DNA of 64,000 nucleotides, taken from assembly GCA_029962745.1 (NCBI GenBank), contig CM057154.1:14193763-14257762 (forward strand). Direction: 5' to 3'. This document shows, piece by piece, positions 23,601 to 38,600 of the stretch; within the stretch, counting starts at the first letter, position 1; every line of letters starts with the position of its first letter. The notes under the pieces were generated by a model. The model saw only the letters and a program-made list of their open reading frames with translations, was not told the DNA's origin and did no database searches. A program made the translations under genes and the position numbers. The stretch is from Echinometra lucunter (lineage: Eukaryota > Echinodermata > Echinoidea > Camarodonta > Echinometridae).

Positions 23601-26600
23601 TTAATCGGGAACTGTATCCAGATCCAGAAGCTCCATATTGAGCACCCACACCCATTCAACATCGAGGTCAACGATGCGACAACCATTTGATCAACGACAA
23701 GAGTGTCCATCGACGTCGCAAGTCACCGTACCATGAACTCTTCATCGACGTCGCGAGTGTCCAAATCATGAACTGTTCCACTCGATGACAATAGAGGGCG
23801 ACAGTAGTTGAGAACTCTCGCGAGCTTTATATTTTAGGAAAGTGCCCTGGCTTTTTTTTTATTATTTAAATCTGTGATCATTTCAATGCAAGTAAATTGA
23901 ATTTATTATTAAAACAACATTGTCTATTTAAGTACATTAATGAGAGAACATTGTTAATTTATTTCCTGTGTGTAATTACTCAAATAATATTGTGAAAACA
24001 TAGAGATACAGTAATAAATATTTTGATTTCAATATTTTGAACATATTACTCGACTGAACAGATTATTTGTTTATGTCCTGACTAAATTTATATTTTCCTA
24101 AGTTTCTGCGACACTAAAGATCTTTAAGATATACAACATACCTCCAATGCTATTTCCCCAAGCTAAGACAGTAAGACCGAGGATTGAATCGTTGATGAAA
24201 AATTCCAGACCAAACATCTAACAGGTAAGATAAAGGTCCAGAAACAAAACAGGTTTTATGAGAACAGCAAATTATTTGAATCTTAATCATTTCTAAAAAG
24301 TACCATGTATAAGTACAATACAAGCAATCTTCTCATTGAAATTAAGGCAATTCAATTGCGCTCAATCGCAAATTTAAAACAACTTTTCTGATCGGTCCAG
24401 GGTCACCTCCCTTTTTGAAAGAGATGCGCATGAAACAATGGTCTAGATTGGCTGTTATAACTCTGCGATTGATTGCAAATCTTTGTGTTACGGTGGCCCA
24501 GGAGGTAAATCAAAGCAGCATTGCACAAGTAAGTGATGAGATAAAACTTTGTACAGTTTTTCACTCTGGCATATCTACAGATTCATGGACTTAAGCTATG
24601 AGAAAACAGATTCATTTTAAGATTTTAACCCAAGCCTATTTGTGACAGAGGGTCTACAATGCATGGTTTGGTCTAATAACTTTTGATGCAGAGCCCTAAA
24701 ATACATACCATAACAGAAAGAGCAAAAGTTTCTACACATACTGTACCTATTTTGGTTGCATCAGTAATTCTCATCTGATGCTAAAAATCATTAAAACTAA
24801 AACAAGCACTACAATACTCACATTGAAATGCAATGGAAAGCTCAAAATTACTGCTTTTCTATGCAAACTGGCAACTTTTATCTTCTTAAGATACTTTCTG
24901 TTAATTCATAATTATTCAAATAAATGACTTTTCATAAAATAAAAAAAAAGATGTGGCAATAACAGAAAAATACTGGTGTTGTCAATTAGAAGAAGAAAAA
25001 AACCAGATCAAGTAAGTAGACCTCCCAACCTCTCTGACTGAAAAACAGGAATGACTTTGCTCAAAATTAGGAAAGAAACAGCATTTCCCTTAGGAGTGTG
25101 TAGTTAATTCATCAAGAAAAATAGGAAAACCATATTAAAACAAGAGCTTGGAATGGTCAAAATTCAGATTCTTTCCTCCAAATTCAGAATGGTTGGGAGG
25201 TCTGAGTAAGGCTTAAAATAAATCCAGTCAGGAATGGGTTAAGCTACATTTGAGTGCCTCTACTGGCTTTTAAAATAGCGAGCAATGGCCATAATCATAA
25301 ATACTCAACCTCTCCCTAGCAAAACCTCATGTGATTTTATCAATCATATCTGAAGCTATCATTGTATATTCATAAAGCTACAGACTAGTGAGTACAAAGA
25401 ATTCTTATTACATACATGTACAGTACATTCCAAAGCAAAATTCATCTACATGTACCTGAAGAATGTTCACAATTTCATTTGCTGTTGAATAAATCCACAA
25501 TACTGCTGTAATAAAACCTACATATGAAAACACCTGAATGAGAAAAAAAGACAAAAATAATTCATTGAAAATACATTTTATGGGTCATATTGCTGAAAGG
25601 CAATCAGAGGAAAATGATCCATGGTCAAATTACTAAGGAATATGGCAAAGTAATACAGAATTTCTGACAGAATTTCTGTCATGTCTAAATTCATAAATCA
25701 CTTCCTGATTTATAAGTAGTGATAGCATCTGTCAAGATATTTCATTTCATATTAAATTCTGTATAAATCTATAACCATTATCATGATTAGCATAATGTAC
25801 ATATGCACTTGGAACACAAAAATTTTATAATAACTTTACAAGATATGCTACACACATACGGATCAGAATTTCGAAACCATGTGTGTCTTAGAAGTTTATT
25901 GTGTTTTACTCACTTAAGAAATGGAGTACTGTATAGCTGGAGTTTTTCTTGCTTCAGGCTTTTGCTCACTTGTATTAAGAGAGCTTGGACGGTGTGTACG
26001 CTCTATAAGTTTACGCTATTATCATCATTATATCATTATATCATTACTATCATAATTGTTATTCATGAGTGGTCCAGAATCTCATAAATTTTACGTCACA
26101 ATACAATTAAATCAAGTTTTTAAATCATTTTGTTGCTGATAAACTTTGCAGAAGTTTCCCCTCAATGAAATCTCTGGTTTTACAGCAAATTGTGGCTGAC
26201 ACTGGATGTCTTATGTCACAAGTAAACACAATGATTAAAATAGGCCTTTATTTTCTTTCTTCTCTCTCAGTCAACTAAACGATGTTGTATCATCTGCACC
26301 TTGCTATGCAAATGAGGATGTGACCTTTGGTCTGCCAGTTTCATTATACCAAGCAATAATGATGATGTAACATACATTTTATCCATCGAAACTGAGAGAA
26401 TGCTGTTTGAATTAACATGCATTTGTCTTCCTCTTTTCATGTTGGGGGGGGGGGTGTCTTCTGTGATGTGAATGAGTGCAACATGATGCCTGGCACCACT
26501 GCTTGGACGTGTTAGAAACTTTTCTTTTCATCTTGTCATAAATGTATGGCTTGAATATCATGAACAGTGCCAGGTTGCTCAAAGGTTCAGTCTTCTTATT

Positions 26601-29600
26601 TAAAAATAAATAAATAAGACATAAATTAAATGCTCTTTAAGTGATTACACAATGGTAAATTTTTTTTGGATATATGATCGAGAATAGAATCCTAAGAAGA
26701 ATAACATTAAATATTTGATGATTTTCAATCGAAATCAATGCATTTTGGCTAATTTTCTCATAAAAAAGTCAAGAGTTGACCAAAAAATATGAGTATGAGG
26801 TATGACGTAAAAGTGGTTACCCAGCTTCGCGCATTGCAGTTGTGCTGTGCGGTAGCCTATTCAATTTGTATTATACCTTGCACACATTTTGCTAGAATTG
26901 CACGACAAGGTAACAACTTTGACGTCATTCTGACGTCATTGTGGGTACCCAGTTGAAACTGGGACACAGCTGAGGGGTCAAAAATATCCTGAAATCCTAC
27001 CAAATTTGGGGGTTTCCTTGGCAACACGACCTTTTAAAAAAATTTAGGCAGATGATTTTCTGCTGATGAAATCATGCTCTTTTAAATGAAATAACATTGT
27101 TTCAGTATTGGGTACCCCCTTTAACAAGGAAAAAGAAACCACAAAAAATGACAATCTAAAATGACAAAACCTTTGTCCTTGACCTTGTTTTACTCTGTGT
27201 AATAGGGACGTCGATTTTAGATGAGGCAAAGTATGGGATATGTTTGGTCACGGTTTTTGTACACAGTGTCAAAGGGGAATTGGGGGATTTTCCAGAAGAA
27301 GCAGTACCTCAGGAAATATTGCCTACTATCACTGACTGGAGGTAATTACTTAACCCTAAAAACATGGGGGGGGGGGGCTTTTGCCCCCTCAATGTTTCAC
27401 GCAATCATTACCGGCCCGGTATGCAAAACACAAAGCTGTCACTAGGTGGTTTCGTTACTTTTTCCACTGAAATCTCCTGCACATTTTGAGACCTACTTTG
27501 CGATGACCAGGTGCAAGGTTTCAAAGTTACACATGCACGTCAGTTCAAAATTGCTCAAAAAAGTGATTTTGTGTATAATTTCAATATAAATTGTGGTCTA
27601 GCCCAAACTCATAAATGTATAATTATTTTTATGTTTGGTAGTTAAAATTAATTAATTTTAAGCTTTTTGTGATTGTAAGAATGAGGCCAGAATATTTAAG
27701 TTAAAAAAACAATAAAAACCAAAAAAAAACCAAAAAAAAACCCAAAGAACTACATAAGAACTTCACAAAATACATACAGTAGAAAATAATCAATGATACC
27801 TGATTTTTTTTTTTCAAATGCTATTACTGAGGATGTTACATAGAATAGATGGTTTAAGACAAAACAAAAAGCCTAATGGTTTTAGTTAATTGCACTGCTT
27901 TAAGATAACTGACAATAAATCATATTGTCTGCAATGTTTGACAATCAAAAATTCTGTAATAAGAATCTTTCCCTTCATGAATTTCTTTAAAGTTTAATAA
28001 AGATAAAAGTGGATCCTGTTGCTACTTACTGAGTGATAGACTGGTTGCTTATGAGGTTTGGAGGTAATAAATACTAGAGCTGCAATGAGGAATGACACTG
28101 GTAGAATCAAGTGCCATACTAAAAAACTACCTGTTATAGTTTTTGTTAAACCTGTAGTAAAAGAATGAGAAAGGAAAGGGTACTGCCAAATCTAACATCT
28201 CATGCTCCGATTTTCTGTCTGTCAAAATTTAAATATACAGGTTGTTTGCTTCCACAAGCTTGTTAATTTTACACTAAAATGAATGTCATGCTGAAACATG
28301 TACAGCAACATCATTCTATACATACAGAAAAAAAATGAAGGAACAAAACCAAAAATAAATAAGAAAGAGAATAGATATTTTCAACTATATATCTTCTTTA
28401 GATTTGGTTATATAGTTTTTGTAGCTGTAGCATGGATAAATAAAATGCAATAGTGGTTCAAGCACATGACAAAGCAGTAAAATATTAATGTAATAAAACT
28501 TTTTTTTTACACCAACTGTCCCAACACACAACTCAAACTGGACCCAAGCCGTTTTACACAAACATCATCAATGCGTCAAAACTCGATGTCACATTCCCAT
28601 GTTATACTGTTGGTTGGAAATGTTAATGTTGAATTAGTTCTTGAAAATCATGTAACTGTGTTGCAGAAAAATTATAAATATATCACTGATAAATATATCA
28701 CTCTCCGCAACCAGCAATCCCTCAAAGTCTTAAAAAAACATCTAAAAACTTGCTTGTTCCGTAAATGATTTCACTGTAAAGCACATATGAACATGCATAT
28801 GTAAAATGTGCTATAAAAATACATTTAAAAATATTACCATTATTATTACCATGGTTTCATAGTGATCACTAACAGCAAATCATGTTATTATGAAAATGGG
28901 GAAGTAGGAACCTACCTTTGGTTACAAAAGCACTGAATACTGGTGCTAGGAGTAGATTAAGAATATTTAATAATCTATTCCAGTTATGCTTTGGCTCATT
29001 GTAGTCAACCACTGGAATTGTTGCTCTTAAACACAACACCATTGGGCACTGAAAACATGCAAAACAAAAGGCAACACAAAAAGTAAAAAAACATGCAAAC
29101 AAAAAGCATGTAAACTGCAAACAAAATGTCTGTATGAATGCAGATATAGTTTCTTTACTTTAGAGCTTTCATAAGATTATTGCTATTAATATATATAATT
29201 TGGGGGATAAATATATGTCTGGATTAAAACTGGCCCAAACAAAATGTATCCTATCACCAGAGTACAGCACTTTGATCACTCACATGAAAATGACAAGGCT
29301 TCAGATACTAAAAACAATTTTTAACTGAATTATCAAAATTGATGAAGTTGGTATAGAGAGTACACGTGTTTAATCTATGTGAGCCAAAAGCATGCTATTA
29401 AGTTATATTGAAAAAAATAATAATTGAATATCATTTCAAAATCTTCCATTGTCAATGGTCATACATGCATGCGTAAATATGAAACTAATAACTTAGATGA
29501 TGGATATAACCTAAATATATGTACAACTCAAAGATAAAAGATAGATAGATAGATAGATAGATAAATGATTTATTAAAAAGAATCAAACAAAATCACTGCA

Positions 29601-32600
29601 TCATAGTTACATAACTAAATTGGGCAATGGGTTACATAAAATAACGTTAAAAACAATAGTGCTGTAACTCTCAAGTATCAAACCTCGCTACCTTCACTAT
29701 CTCCCAAATCTTTGAATACCAGGCTAATTTTGCCCACTCCTTCATGTCCACAGGGCACAGACCAATGAAGAACTCCTTCACTTGACCAGGGGGAGGGGCT
29801 TCACTGGATCCACCCAGAAGGGGCTGGGACTCTGCAAATGTTCAAACGTTCAATGACATATTGCAACGATATTCAGTTACATGTATAAGGATTATGGTAT
29901 ACTTTTCAATCATTTTGTTCACAAGAAAGAGAATTGCAGTGCTTAAATCATTCAACAGGAAATAATTCATCCATTTGTGATTTGTGATTCTGTGGTAACT
30001 ACAGAAACTAGTCTAATCCCACTCGGCTGTGCCTCCCAGGTTAACCAGTTCCATATAGTTTCCTTATGCACACAATTCCTACTGACACACTCAGACCTGT
30101 GCATCATTTGTATACTATTGTATTTCAAACAATGTGGAGCAGCCACTGCCCTCATAAAACACGGTTTCTGCATAGTATGCAGCAAAAGAGAACAACTCAT
30201 ATTACGTTGCTTTCTATTTCACAACAGTGAGTCATCATTCTATTTAAATAAATATGAGAAATGATGCAATATTCAACTTCACTTGAGTTAAGGAAGAGTG
30301 CTTTACAAATTCATGCATTTGCTTCATGAATATAAGTAAACAGGAATAAAATTAAGTTCCAGTCAAACTGCAGGTCCCCCAAAGTGCCCTTATTTTATTT
30401 CCAGCTCTGCCTGACTAGGTCAGTCAATGAATACATAATGGGCAGGAACATCTCATTTGCAATTAATTGAATAGACTAGCTAACATTGACCAATTGTCAT
30501 GATTTATACATCATATAAAAGAAGAAGACACTCAGAGATTCATGGCACGCTTTTCTTGAATTAAAAATAAATGAAGACATTGGTGAAAAGTTGTGTTACT
30601 TCTGTGACAAAAAAGGCAATGAAATGAAATATAAATCTAGACAAAAAATTCATTTTGCCACAAAGCTAATGAGCACAGCATTAATGTTTCTTTAGTTACA
30701 TAAGTTTGAAGTCTAGGTCTGACATGAAATGTCTAGATGAAATTAAGTAACTCATATACCTTATTTAATAGTAAGATCCAATTGCAATGTTGCTCTTTAA
30801 CTTGAACAATTTACTGAAATTACCTTTAAATCACAAAACTTTCAACTATTGCAGTCATGAAACTCGAACTGAAGAAAATCAATATGCTGAAATGTATCTA
30901 GACCATTTGGTCTAACGTATGATATCAATAACTGATGTGATGTGAGTGTACTTGTTGGAGAAAGTGTTGCAATTAATTCCCACTCTCAATGAAACCTTGT
31001 ACTATGTCCAGAGTAAAGACTTATTCATCCCTACCACACCATCCTAGAGCGGCAGCTAGGTGACTTTTGATCAAATGAGGTGCAGAGGTGCAGAGGTATA
31101 TGCAGGGTTCCTCCCCAGGTGTTTCAATACTCAGATGTTGGTACCTCGTTTGATCAAAAGTCACCTAGCTGCCGGTCTATCCCCAAAAATGGGAAGTATA
31201 ATCATGACTGCACATAGCCTCCTTTTAGAATCAGTAAAACACTTTACAGAGAGCAGGGAAAAACTCAGCAGAAAAACTCAGTCTGCCTGGAAGACAGACT
31301 AGGTGTACCTACCATGATTATGAGTATCAGGATCAGTAGAATGATGAGGGTGAGGTGTAAGACTACGTACAATGTTCCTATCCACTCCTAGAATACTGGC
31401 TACAGCTAATCTCTCTGTTGCAGAAAGGTCACCTGTCATGATACGAGGTAACAAAAAATCTAATTAATTGATAACAGAACTGCATTTACAGTCATATCTA
31501 ACAATTCTTAAAGGCATTGGCTAACTTTGTGAGTAGCTGATTTAAAAAATTCTCAAACTAAGATGAAACATGTATATGAGTACTTGCATTTGTACTAAAA
31601 AACCCTGAAACCAACCATAATTTGGAATGAAAAAGTGTAAGTTAGACGCAAACGGCGATTTCATTATCCTTCGTCTCACGAGACAATCACTAGAGGACCA
31701 CTTTGTTTGAATTTGAAAATGCCGTTATGTGCCTCCTGCCACGTGATACACCAATACACACAGTACGGTAAGGTGAGTCATACGCGCATGCGCACTCCTT
31801 ATGTCTATTCTGTGCAACCGACCCTCGTATATTTTTCAAACATTGGTTCACATTTTTAATATATAAAAATACTTCCTGTGGATATTATACTCTGAAACTT
31901 TCAGACTGGTATTTTTACTCTATAACCTTAATGTTTATCTCATTTTCAAGTAACAAAACAAGATTTTTTAAAATCATAACAATGTTAACCAATGTCTTTA
32001 AGATGAATTATTGATCAATTTGCACACGGCATTATAGTAAATCACCTACTGCTGATTAAAGTTGCTTAAAACGTTTACGGTATTCGAAAAGATTGTCTTG
32101 TCCTTACTATTCAAACAGAAATGAATCTTCTTTGAAGATGCCACATCTTTTCAGTAATGTTGGATGGGTAATATTTTCAAAGTCCTATTAATGCTAAATA
32201 GTACCTTAAAAGTTTTTAAAACATTAAATTCCTCAATATATTGCAGTACTTCCCAATGTGTGATTGCATCACATCAGCTGTATTAAAGATGTTCTAATTT
32301 GGCATTGGTTTGCATGTCTGTTTGCTCTTATTAAATGGGCATGAAATTTGGCATTAACAGCTACAAATCAAACATCGAGTAACTTTTTTTAACAATTCTT
32401 TTGTTTTTCAGGAGACTCTGACACTTGACTTGGGATATTGTATGCAGTGGCATATCTAGGCAAATAATGAAGAGAGGAAATGATCATGCGAGGGAGCTTT
32501 AGAAAAAATTTTGCACTTTGAACCCTCAAAAACTCTATTTCTGATGCATTTTCCCTGCAAAGGGGGGGGGGCGCAAATTTGTTTTTGAAAATATGATTTT

Positions 32601-35600
32601 TCTTCATTTTCCTTTTATTTTTCTTCTTTTTTGGGGGCGTTTTTGTGCCCCCTCAAAGTGCTGCCCGAGCACTTGCCCCCCTTGCCCCCCCTGCCCCCCC
32701 TTGATACGCCACTGATTGTATCATGCCATCAAAATAATGTTTTAAATAATGCACAAGATGTAATAAATAAACAAATATATTGATTGAAGTAGAAAAACAA
32801 TATAACATTTATGATATGACGGAAACAGAGGGTATGAATCACACCTCCAAATAGACAATGGGTAACTATAAATGGTCAAAATACACTGCATACATAAATC
32901 TGTATAGAATGGCCAAATGAGTATCTGAACACTAGAAATGAGTAGTTTCAATGCTTAGTATAGATATCAGTGATGGAGTCGAGGCCGGCAGTTCCGAGTC
33001 ATGAGGCCACTGGATAAAAGCTTCTCCCATAGACTTTGTACACATGACTCGGACCGAGGCCAAGGCCAATGCCAGCAAAATGTGGCCTCCAGGCAGGCCT
33101 CCACTCCATCCCTGATAGATTTATCAAAATCTATCTAGTTTCTACCAGAAATTACACTGTAAAATGCTAATATATCAAATTTAGATGAATTTGAAAGATC
33201 ACACTATGCAGAAATCCTTAAACTTGACTGTCGATGTGTAAATCAATATCAAGGATAAGAAACAATCACTCATTATTCACAGGGTCCAAAATATATCACT
33301 GCCTTTCATAGCAATATTCTACAAACAACGCCATAAAATAAAATAAAATAAAATAAGCATGTGAAGGATAATTTTACAATTCCATGTGCACAGCACCAGT
33401 CAGTCTGCAGGTCCACATCCAACTCCTATGACCCGGGCAAGCTCTGCAAATTTAATGCATTGCAACCTATCACAACACCACTTTCATTTTGGTCCTAGTT
33501 GCTCTAAATCTTTATCAAATTTGATGTTTTTAGTATCTGTGTACAGGGGAAGAATAAAATTTTTACGTCCTGTGTTTGAATTCAATGAAAAATTCTCGAT
33601 CACGAAAATGATACAAAAATGAATTTTTCACCTGCCAAAAGTTGTTTATTTTGTGAACCTTTTATATTTGAGCCCAAGCACTTTTTACATCATAATAAAG
33701 CTGAAGATAGTTAGATACTTCATGAAAATACCCATTTCAATACAGAGTAAATGATAATCCGGTCAAGAGCACATTTTACACAGACCAGGTCCATTTAGGA
33801 GCCTAAAACCATGAATACTACACTTTGATTGGTCCAAACAGATCACCCACTTACCCTGGAATCCTAACGGTCACTGTTGTGTGCCTGCTGAGCCACCGAA
33901 GGTCTCACTCCGCATGTGGTAATCTGTTCAAAACAACTGCAATGGCTTGTTTTTTGCCTTATTCAGCAAATCAGAACACTGGATTTCAGGCTATATATTC
34001 AAAACGTCAAGAAATCTTGTCCTGTACTTTGTTCGGAAAAGTGTGGTCTTGACCCATTTAAAAGCTGCATCATATCAATAATTATATTTTGAGAAAATAC
34101 AGACTTTCAACTTTATTGTAATGTAGATATTTTGGGGGCTGAAAATTAAAAGTTTTGCGCAACAAGCAAGGGAAATGAGGGGAAGGGATTGTGTTTGGAA
34201 GCATCTTTTTCACCCTAAATTTCACATATTTTCCCATATATGTTTTCAAAATGAATGCACAAACATAAAAGTGTGATGTGTACTCTTTTCAGTGGTGTAA
34301 TACCAAAGATTTCACTTGATGATAAAGTAAATTCTTCCAGAAAGAATGTCTGATGATTCATGAGATTTGATGGGGTGGAAGATATAGTCACGACAGGATC
34401 TGGATCAATCTTGCCTGTTTGCTCATTGGCATACAGACCTACGGACTGACTGGCAAAGCATAACATGCGCATGTGTTTCCCAACTCTTTTGTTCTCACTT
34501 TATATATGATGCCATTTTCAAAAGGCTGGAGATGTTCATTTTGGCCATCACTCTGTAAATCATTTGCATCACAGTACTTCAGAACTATGGTAATTCATTT
34601 TGTGCAATGATCTCTGCATTTGCATCAGAAAAGTTAATGTTTTCTTGCTATGTGTACAAACCTCTGGTAGGCAAAGCACCATTCACAGGAACTACATCAT
34701 CACATGAACTGTTGATGCTAGGAACATGAGGGGATTGAATACTTGGACTGAGAGTAGGAAAGTGATGAAAAGAGTTGCGGCTTGCATGAAGAAGAGTGCT
34801 AACATCTGAAAAGGATGTGAAAACAGGAGTGAGTTTATTTTTTACAAAATAAAATAAAATAAATGTAGGATTGGAGCTGTGGCAAAGTGTATGAACTGAG
34901 CACTGCTGGCTTTATTTCGTCTAAGATATACATGTAGGTTGAGAGTTAGGACTGTGTATTCTAGCTCAGGATTAGGGTTGGGTTTTGAGCAAAAACTCAA
35001 GGTTGAAATTGGTTGGAGATTGCATGGAAAAGCAATTGCTGCTTAAGTACCTGTATGTGTCCAACAACTACCGAGAGAGGACATTAAAGTTGATAAAGAA
35101 TAAGGTCTGACTTTTAGTGTATCATATTTAGCAAACTATTGATGATTAAAGTTATATTAATACACATGCAAGCACAAAATAATACACCTGCAAGCACAAA
35201 GGAAATAATATGTGGAATCAAATATCTAAAAAATGATGAATATTACTTTTAAGTCCAAATGTGCAAATAAGTGCACAATTTTTTTTTCAAAGAGCAATAA
35301 GCCAAGAAGAGTATTCTATAGAAACTGAGAAAAATCATCTACAGTATTCATCAGTGCTGTGTGACTCGAGTCCAATTTTTGATGACTCAAACTCGAGTGC
35401 AGTTTTTCTCACTTGGACTCGGACTCGGACTCGGTCCCAGAAATCATGACTCATGACTCGGCGCCGAGTCACGCACGAGTCCAAGCAGTAGCGGCCGTGT
35501 CGTGTTGCGCCTTTTCTAAAGTATTGACATTCAATACATTTTTGTTTGTATTTTGTTGTTTGATGAATTGCTTGATGAATTAAAATATGTATAGGCCTAC

Positions 35601-38600
35601 TGTGATGTACTCCACTACTCTTTATTCAGTGGCCTACTAGTGTTGCACTAGCTATGAGCTGAGCATGCATAATTTATGCTCACTAGTGTACAGCCGCTAG
35701 CTCGCAGCAGCATCACTGATTGGTACGCATGAGCTGTGCTGCTTATTATATCAGTTGCAAAACTTACAAAAATTGCGCGTGCATAATTATATATGACTTT
35801 GGTTGGTCGTCCACTCATCCTCTGGGTTGGGGGGTTGGACGTACCCAATTACACATAATAGTTTTCTCTTTGAGTCACTGGTGCTTATCAGTTTATCACG
35901 ACATTTATCATTCTTTCATTGCTAGGTATCAATGAGTTTAGAATGCAAAACTTTATAGCAAATGAAAAGTAAAAATACTGAATTTAATTGTATAATATTT
36001 ATTGTCTAGTACAGCAATTCATTGCTCACTGGTTGACATTTGATTTCCTTTTAATAAATGACTATATAATATTGAAATAAAAAATAATATATATAATCAT
36101 GTACAGTACAATTTAGGTAGATAGAACATTAATACAATAAACAAAACAGTGCATTTGGGATTGATTGATAAATATAAATAATATAAATATATTAAGAGGA
36201 TTCATCTGAAGTATTGGTATCAATTTTGAGGGAGGGAATTACAGTGATCATTCTTTGTAAGGAGGTCCTCGGGACCATAAAAATTGCCTCGTTATATCAG
36301 GATTGAAAAAAAAAATTATCCAAGAAATATAAAGAGTTGGAACCAGCAAAATTATCTTGTTATAAAAGCATTTTGTTATATCTGAACTCTCTATTATGAG
36401 GTTCCACTGCAGATGTAATTTGTTTTCATGTTTAGGAAGATGTCCAATGTAACGTGAACTTAACTTGTGACTCGGACTCGTTTTTTGGGGGGGACTCGGA
36501 CTCGGACTCGGACTCGGACTTTGAGGCTATGACTCGGACTCAGAGGTGATGACTCGGACTCAGAGGTGATGACTCGGACTCGGGTTTTACAACTCGGACT
36601 CACACACAGCACTGGTATTCATACTAAAAAATATTCTTGCTAACTAAAATATCACCATGCAAATTAAGGTACAATTTGAATTGAATCTAAATTTGTGACT
36701 AATTTATGGCTATTTCAGTTATACATACATGAAGCATACCTCAAATTGCCAAATCAATAAAGAAGTCAATTTCTATGAAAATGTCACTTGCTTCCCTTTG
36801 CCAATATAGAGCAGTACTGCTCAGCGGATGTATACATCTGATCAATATATATTGCATGAATTGTTTTTCTGTCACATTTGCGACGTGTCTGTTATTATGA
36901 ATGGAGCTACATTATTAGTTGCAGTGTTTGGTTCAGGATTGCAGTAAATGCAGGAATTGTCACTAGAACACATTTCATATTGTCATGTGGGTTAGTATTG
37001 AGGTTAGTTGCTGGATTAATATAGTATATAATAATGCTAAACAAATTTATGAATACAATATTATGCCTACATTATGTACATGAATACAAAGTACAGAGTA
37101 CAAAACAGAGCTTTTCACATAATTCCTCACATTATCAAAATCAGAGCTGCCAACAACAATTGGAAAAAATCATATTCTTTTGTTCCTTTTAATCCTATTT
37201 TCAAGCCCAAAATCCTATTTTGGCTTGAAAATTTGAAACATATAATATTGTGATTCCTTTGCCACTCTGCATGATATCCTAACTGAAGTTCAGTATTAAT
37301 GATATATAGGACTTACATGTACTACATTATTTTTGATCCACATTCTTAAACATTGTATTTCTACACTTTAAATGATCTACAGTACAAAATACTTATGTAG
37401 AATATACTGAGCACTGGTTGGGGTAAACTGGAATGTAGTTAATATAACATGAAATGAGATAAAATGAATGAAACAAAGAACTTTTGAAATCATATTTTAA
37501 TGGGAAAATCCTATTGTCATATTTCCTTTAAAAAATCCTATTAAATAGGATAAAATCCTACTACTTAGCAGCTCTGCAAAATGTAAATTTTCTATTTCTC
37601 TCTCATTATCTCATTAGTCCCTCCCCTATCTATTTCTACTTTCTTTCTCTCTTATTGTCTATATGCCTCTCTCTCTCTGTCTTTACTTTGCTTTCATTTT
37701 CTTCTCCCTAACCATCTCCCATTCCTCTTTTTTTAAATTTTCAATCTCTCCCTCCCTCTTGGTCTAAATCATCTGCTCTGCATACTAAAAGCTTCCCCTC
37801 CAACTGTTCTTTTGCTCTTCTCATCATACCTTTCAAGCAAATACTCTTTCTCTCTCTATTTTCCTCCATTTCTTCCTCATTCTCCTTATCATCGCATTAA
37901 TCTTGCAGTTGCTCTGTCATTCTTTCCTCAATTTCCCCTTCTCTCTCTCTCCATCATCCCAATTGCATCTCTTTCCCTTCACCCTCCCTGTAATCCCTCT
38001 CTCTTATTCTATCTGTCTGTGTCTCTTTGTCTGTCTCTCTTTATTTTCAACATTCATATTTCTTTCTCTCTCTCTCTCTCTCTCTCTCTACGTCTACCTA
38101 TCTACCTATCTATCTAATTATCTATCTATCTATCCTATTTCTCTGTCTATCTTTCTCCCCTCCCTCTATTTGTCTCTGTCTATGTACTTCTCACAACCTC
38201 GGCCCATCCTTTTTGATACTGTACCTCCTGGTCCAGGAAAATCTTGATTTCCATTGGCATAAGTTTCTGGTACTACTGGTACACTTTCCTGATGTCTGCG
38301 TTTCTGATGTTGGTATATTCTGCGTCCAACGAACACAACAACCACATACAGAAGGTAGAGTAATATATAACCTGTGGCAAACATGAATTCATACAATTCT
38401 AATTAGGACTAATGAGAAATTGAACACTTTTATAAGAGATTAAAAGAAAACCGTATAACTGTCCTTGTACTAATAACAGCTTTCACTTTTATCTCTCTTT
38501 TTCAGAATACATACACATGTATACTTTAATATTTTTATCACAGCAAACATTTGCTGTGATTCTTTCTTACAATATCTTTGGATTCTAATTTCTCTGAATA

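Noticed and set aside
29538..29562. CRISPR-like array
   Set aside because: Simple GATA repeats; no spacer structure exists anywhere in the window and the DNA is eukaryotic.
37812..38386. Three overlapping Ser/Leu/Phe-rich frames on the plus strand
   Set aside because: Pyrimidine-tract artefacts; the real coding sequence here is SLC8B1 exon 5 on the minus strand.
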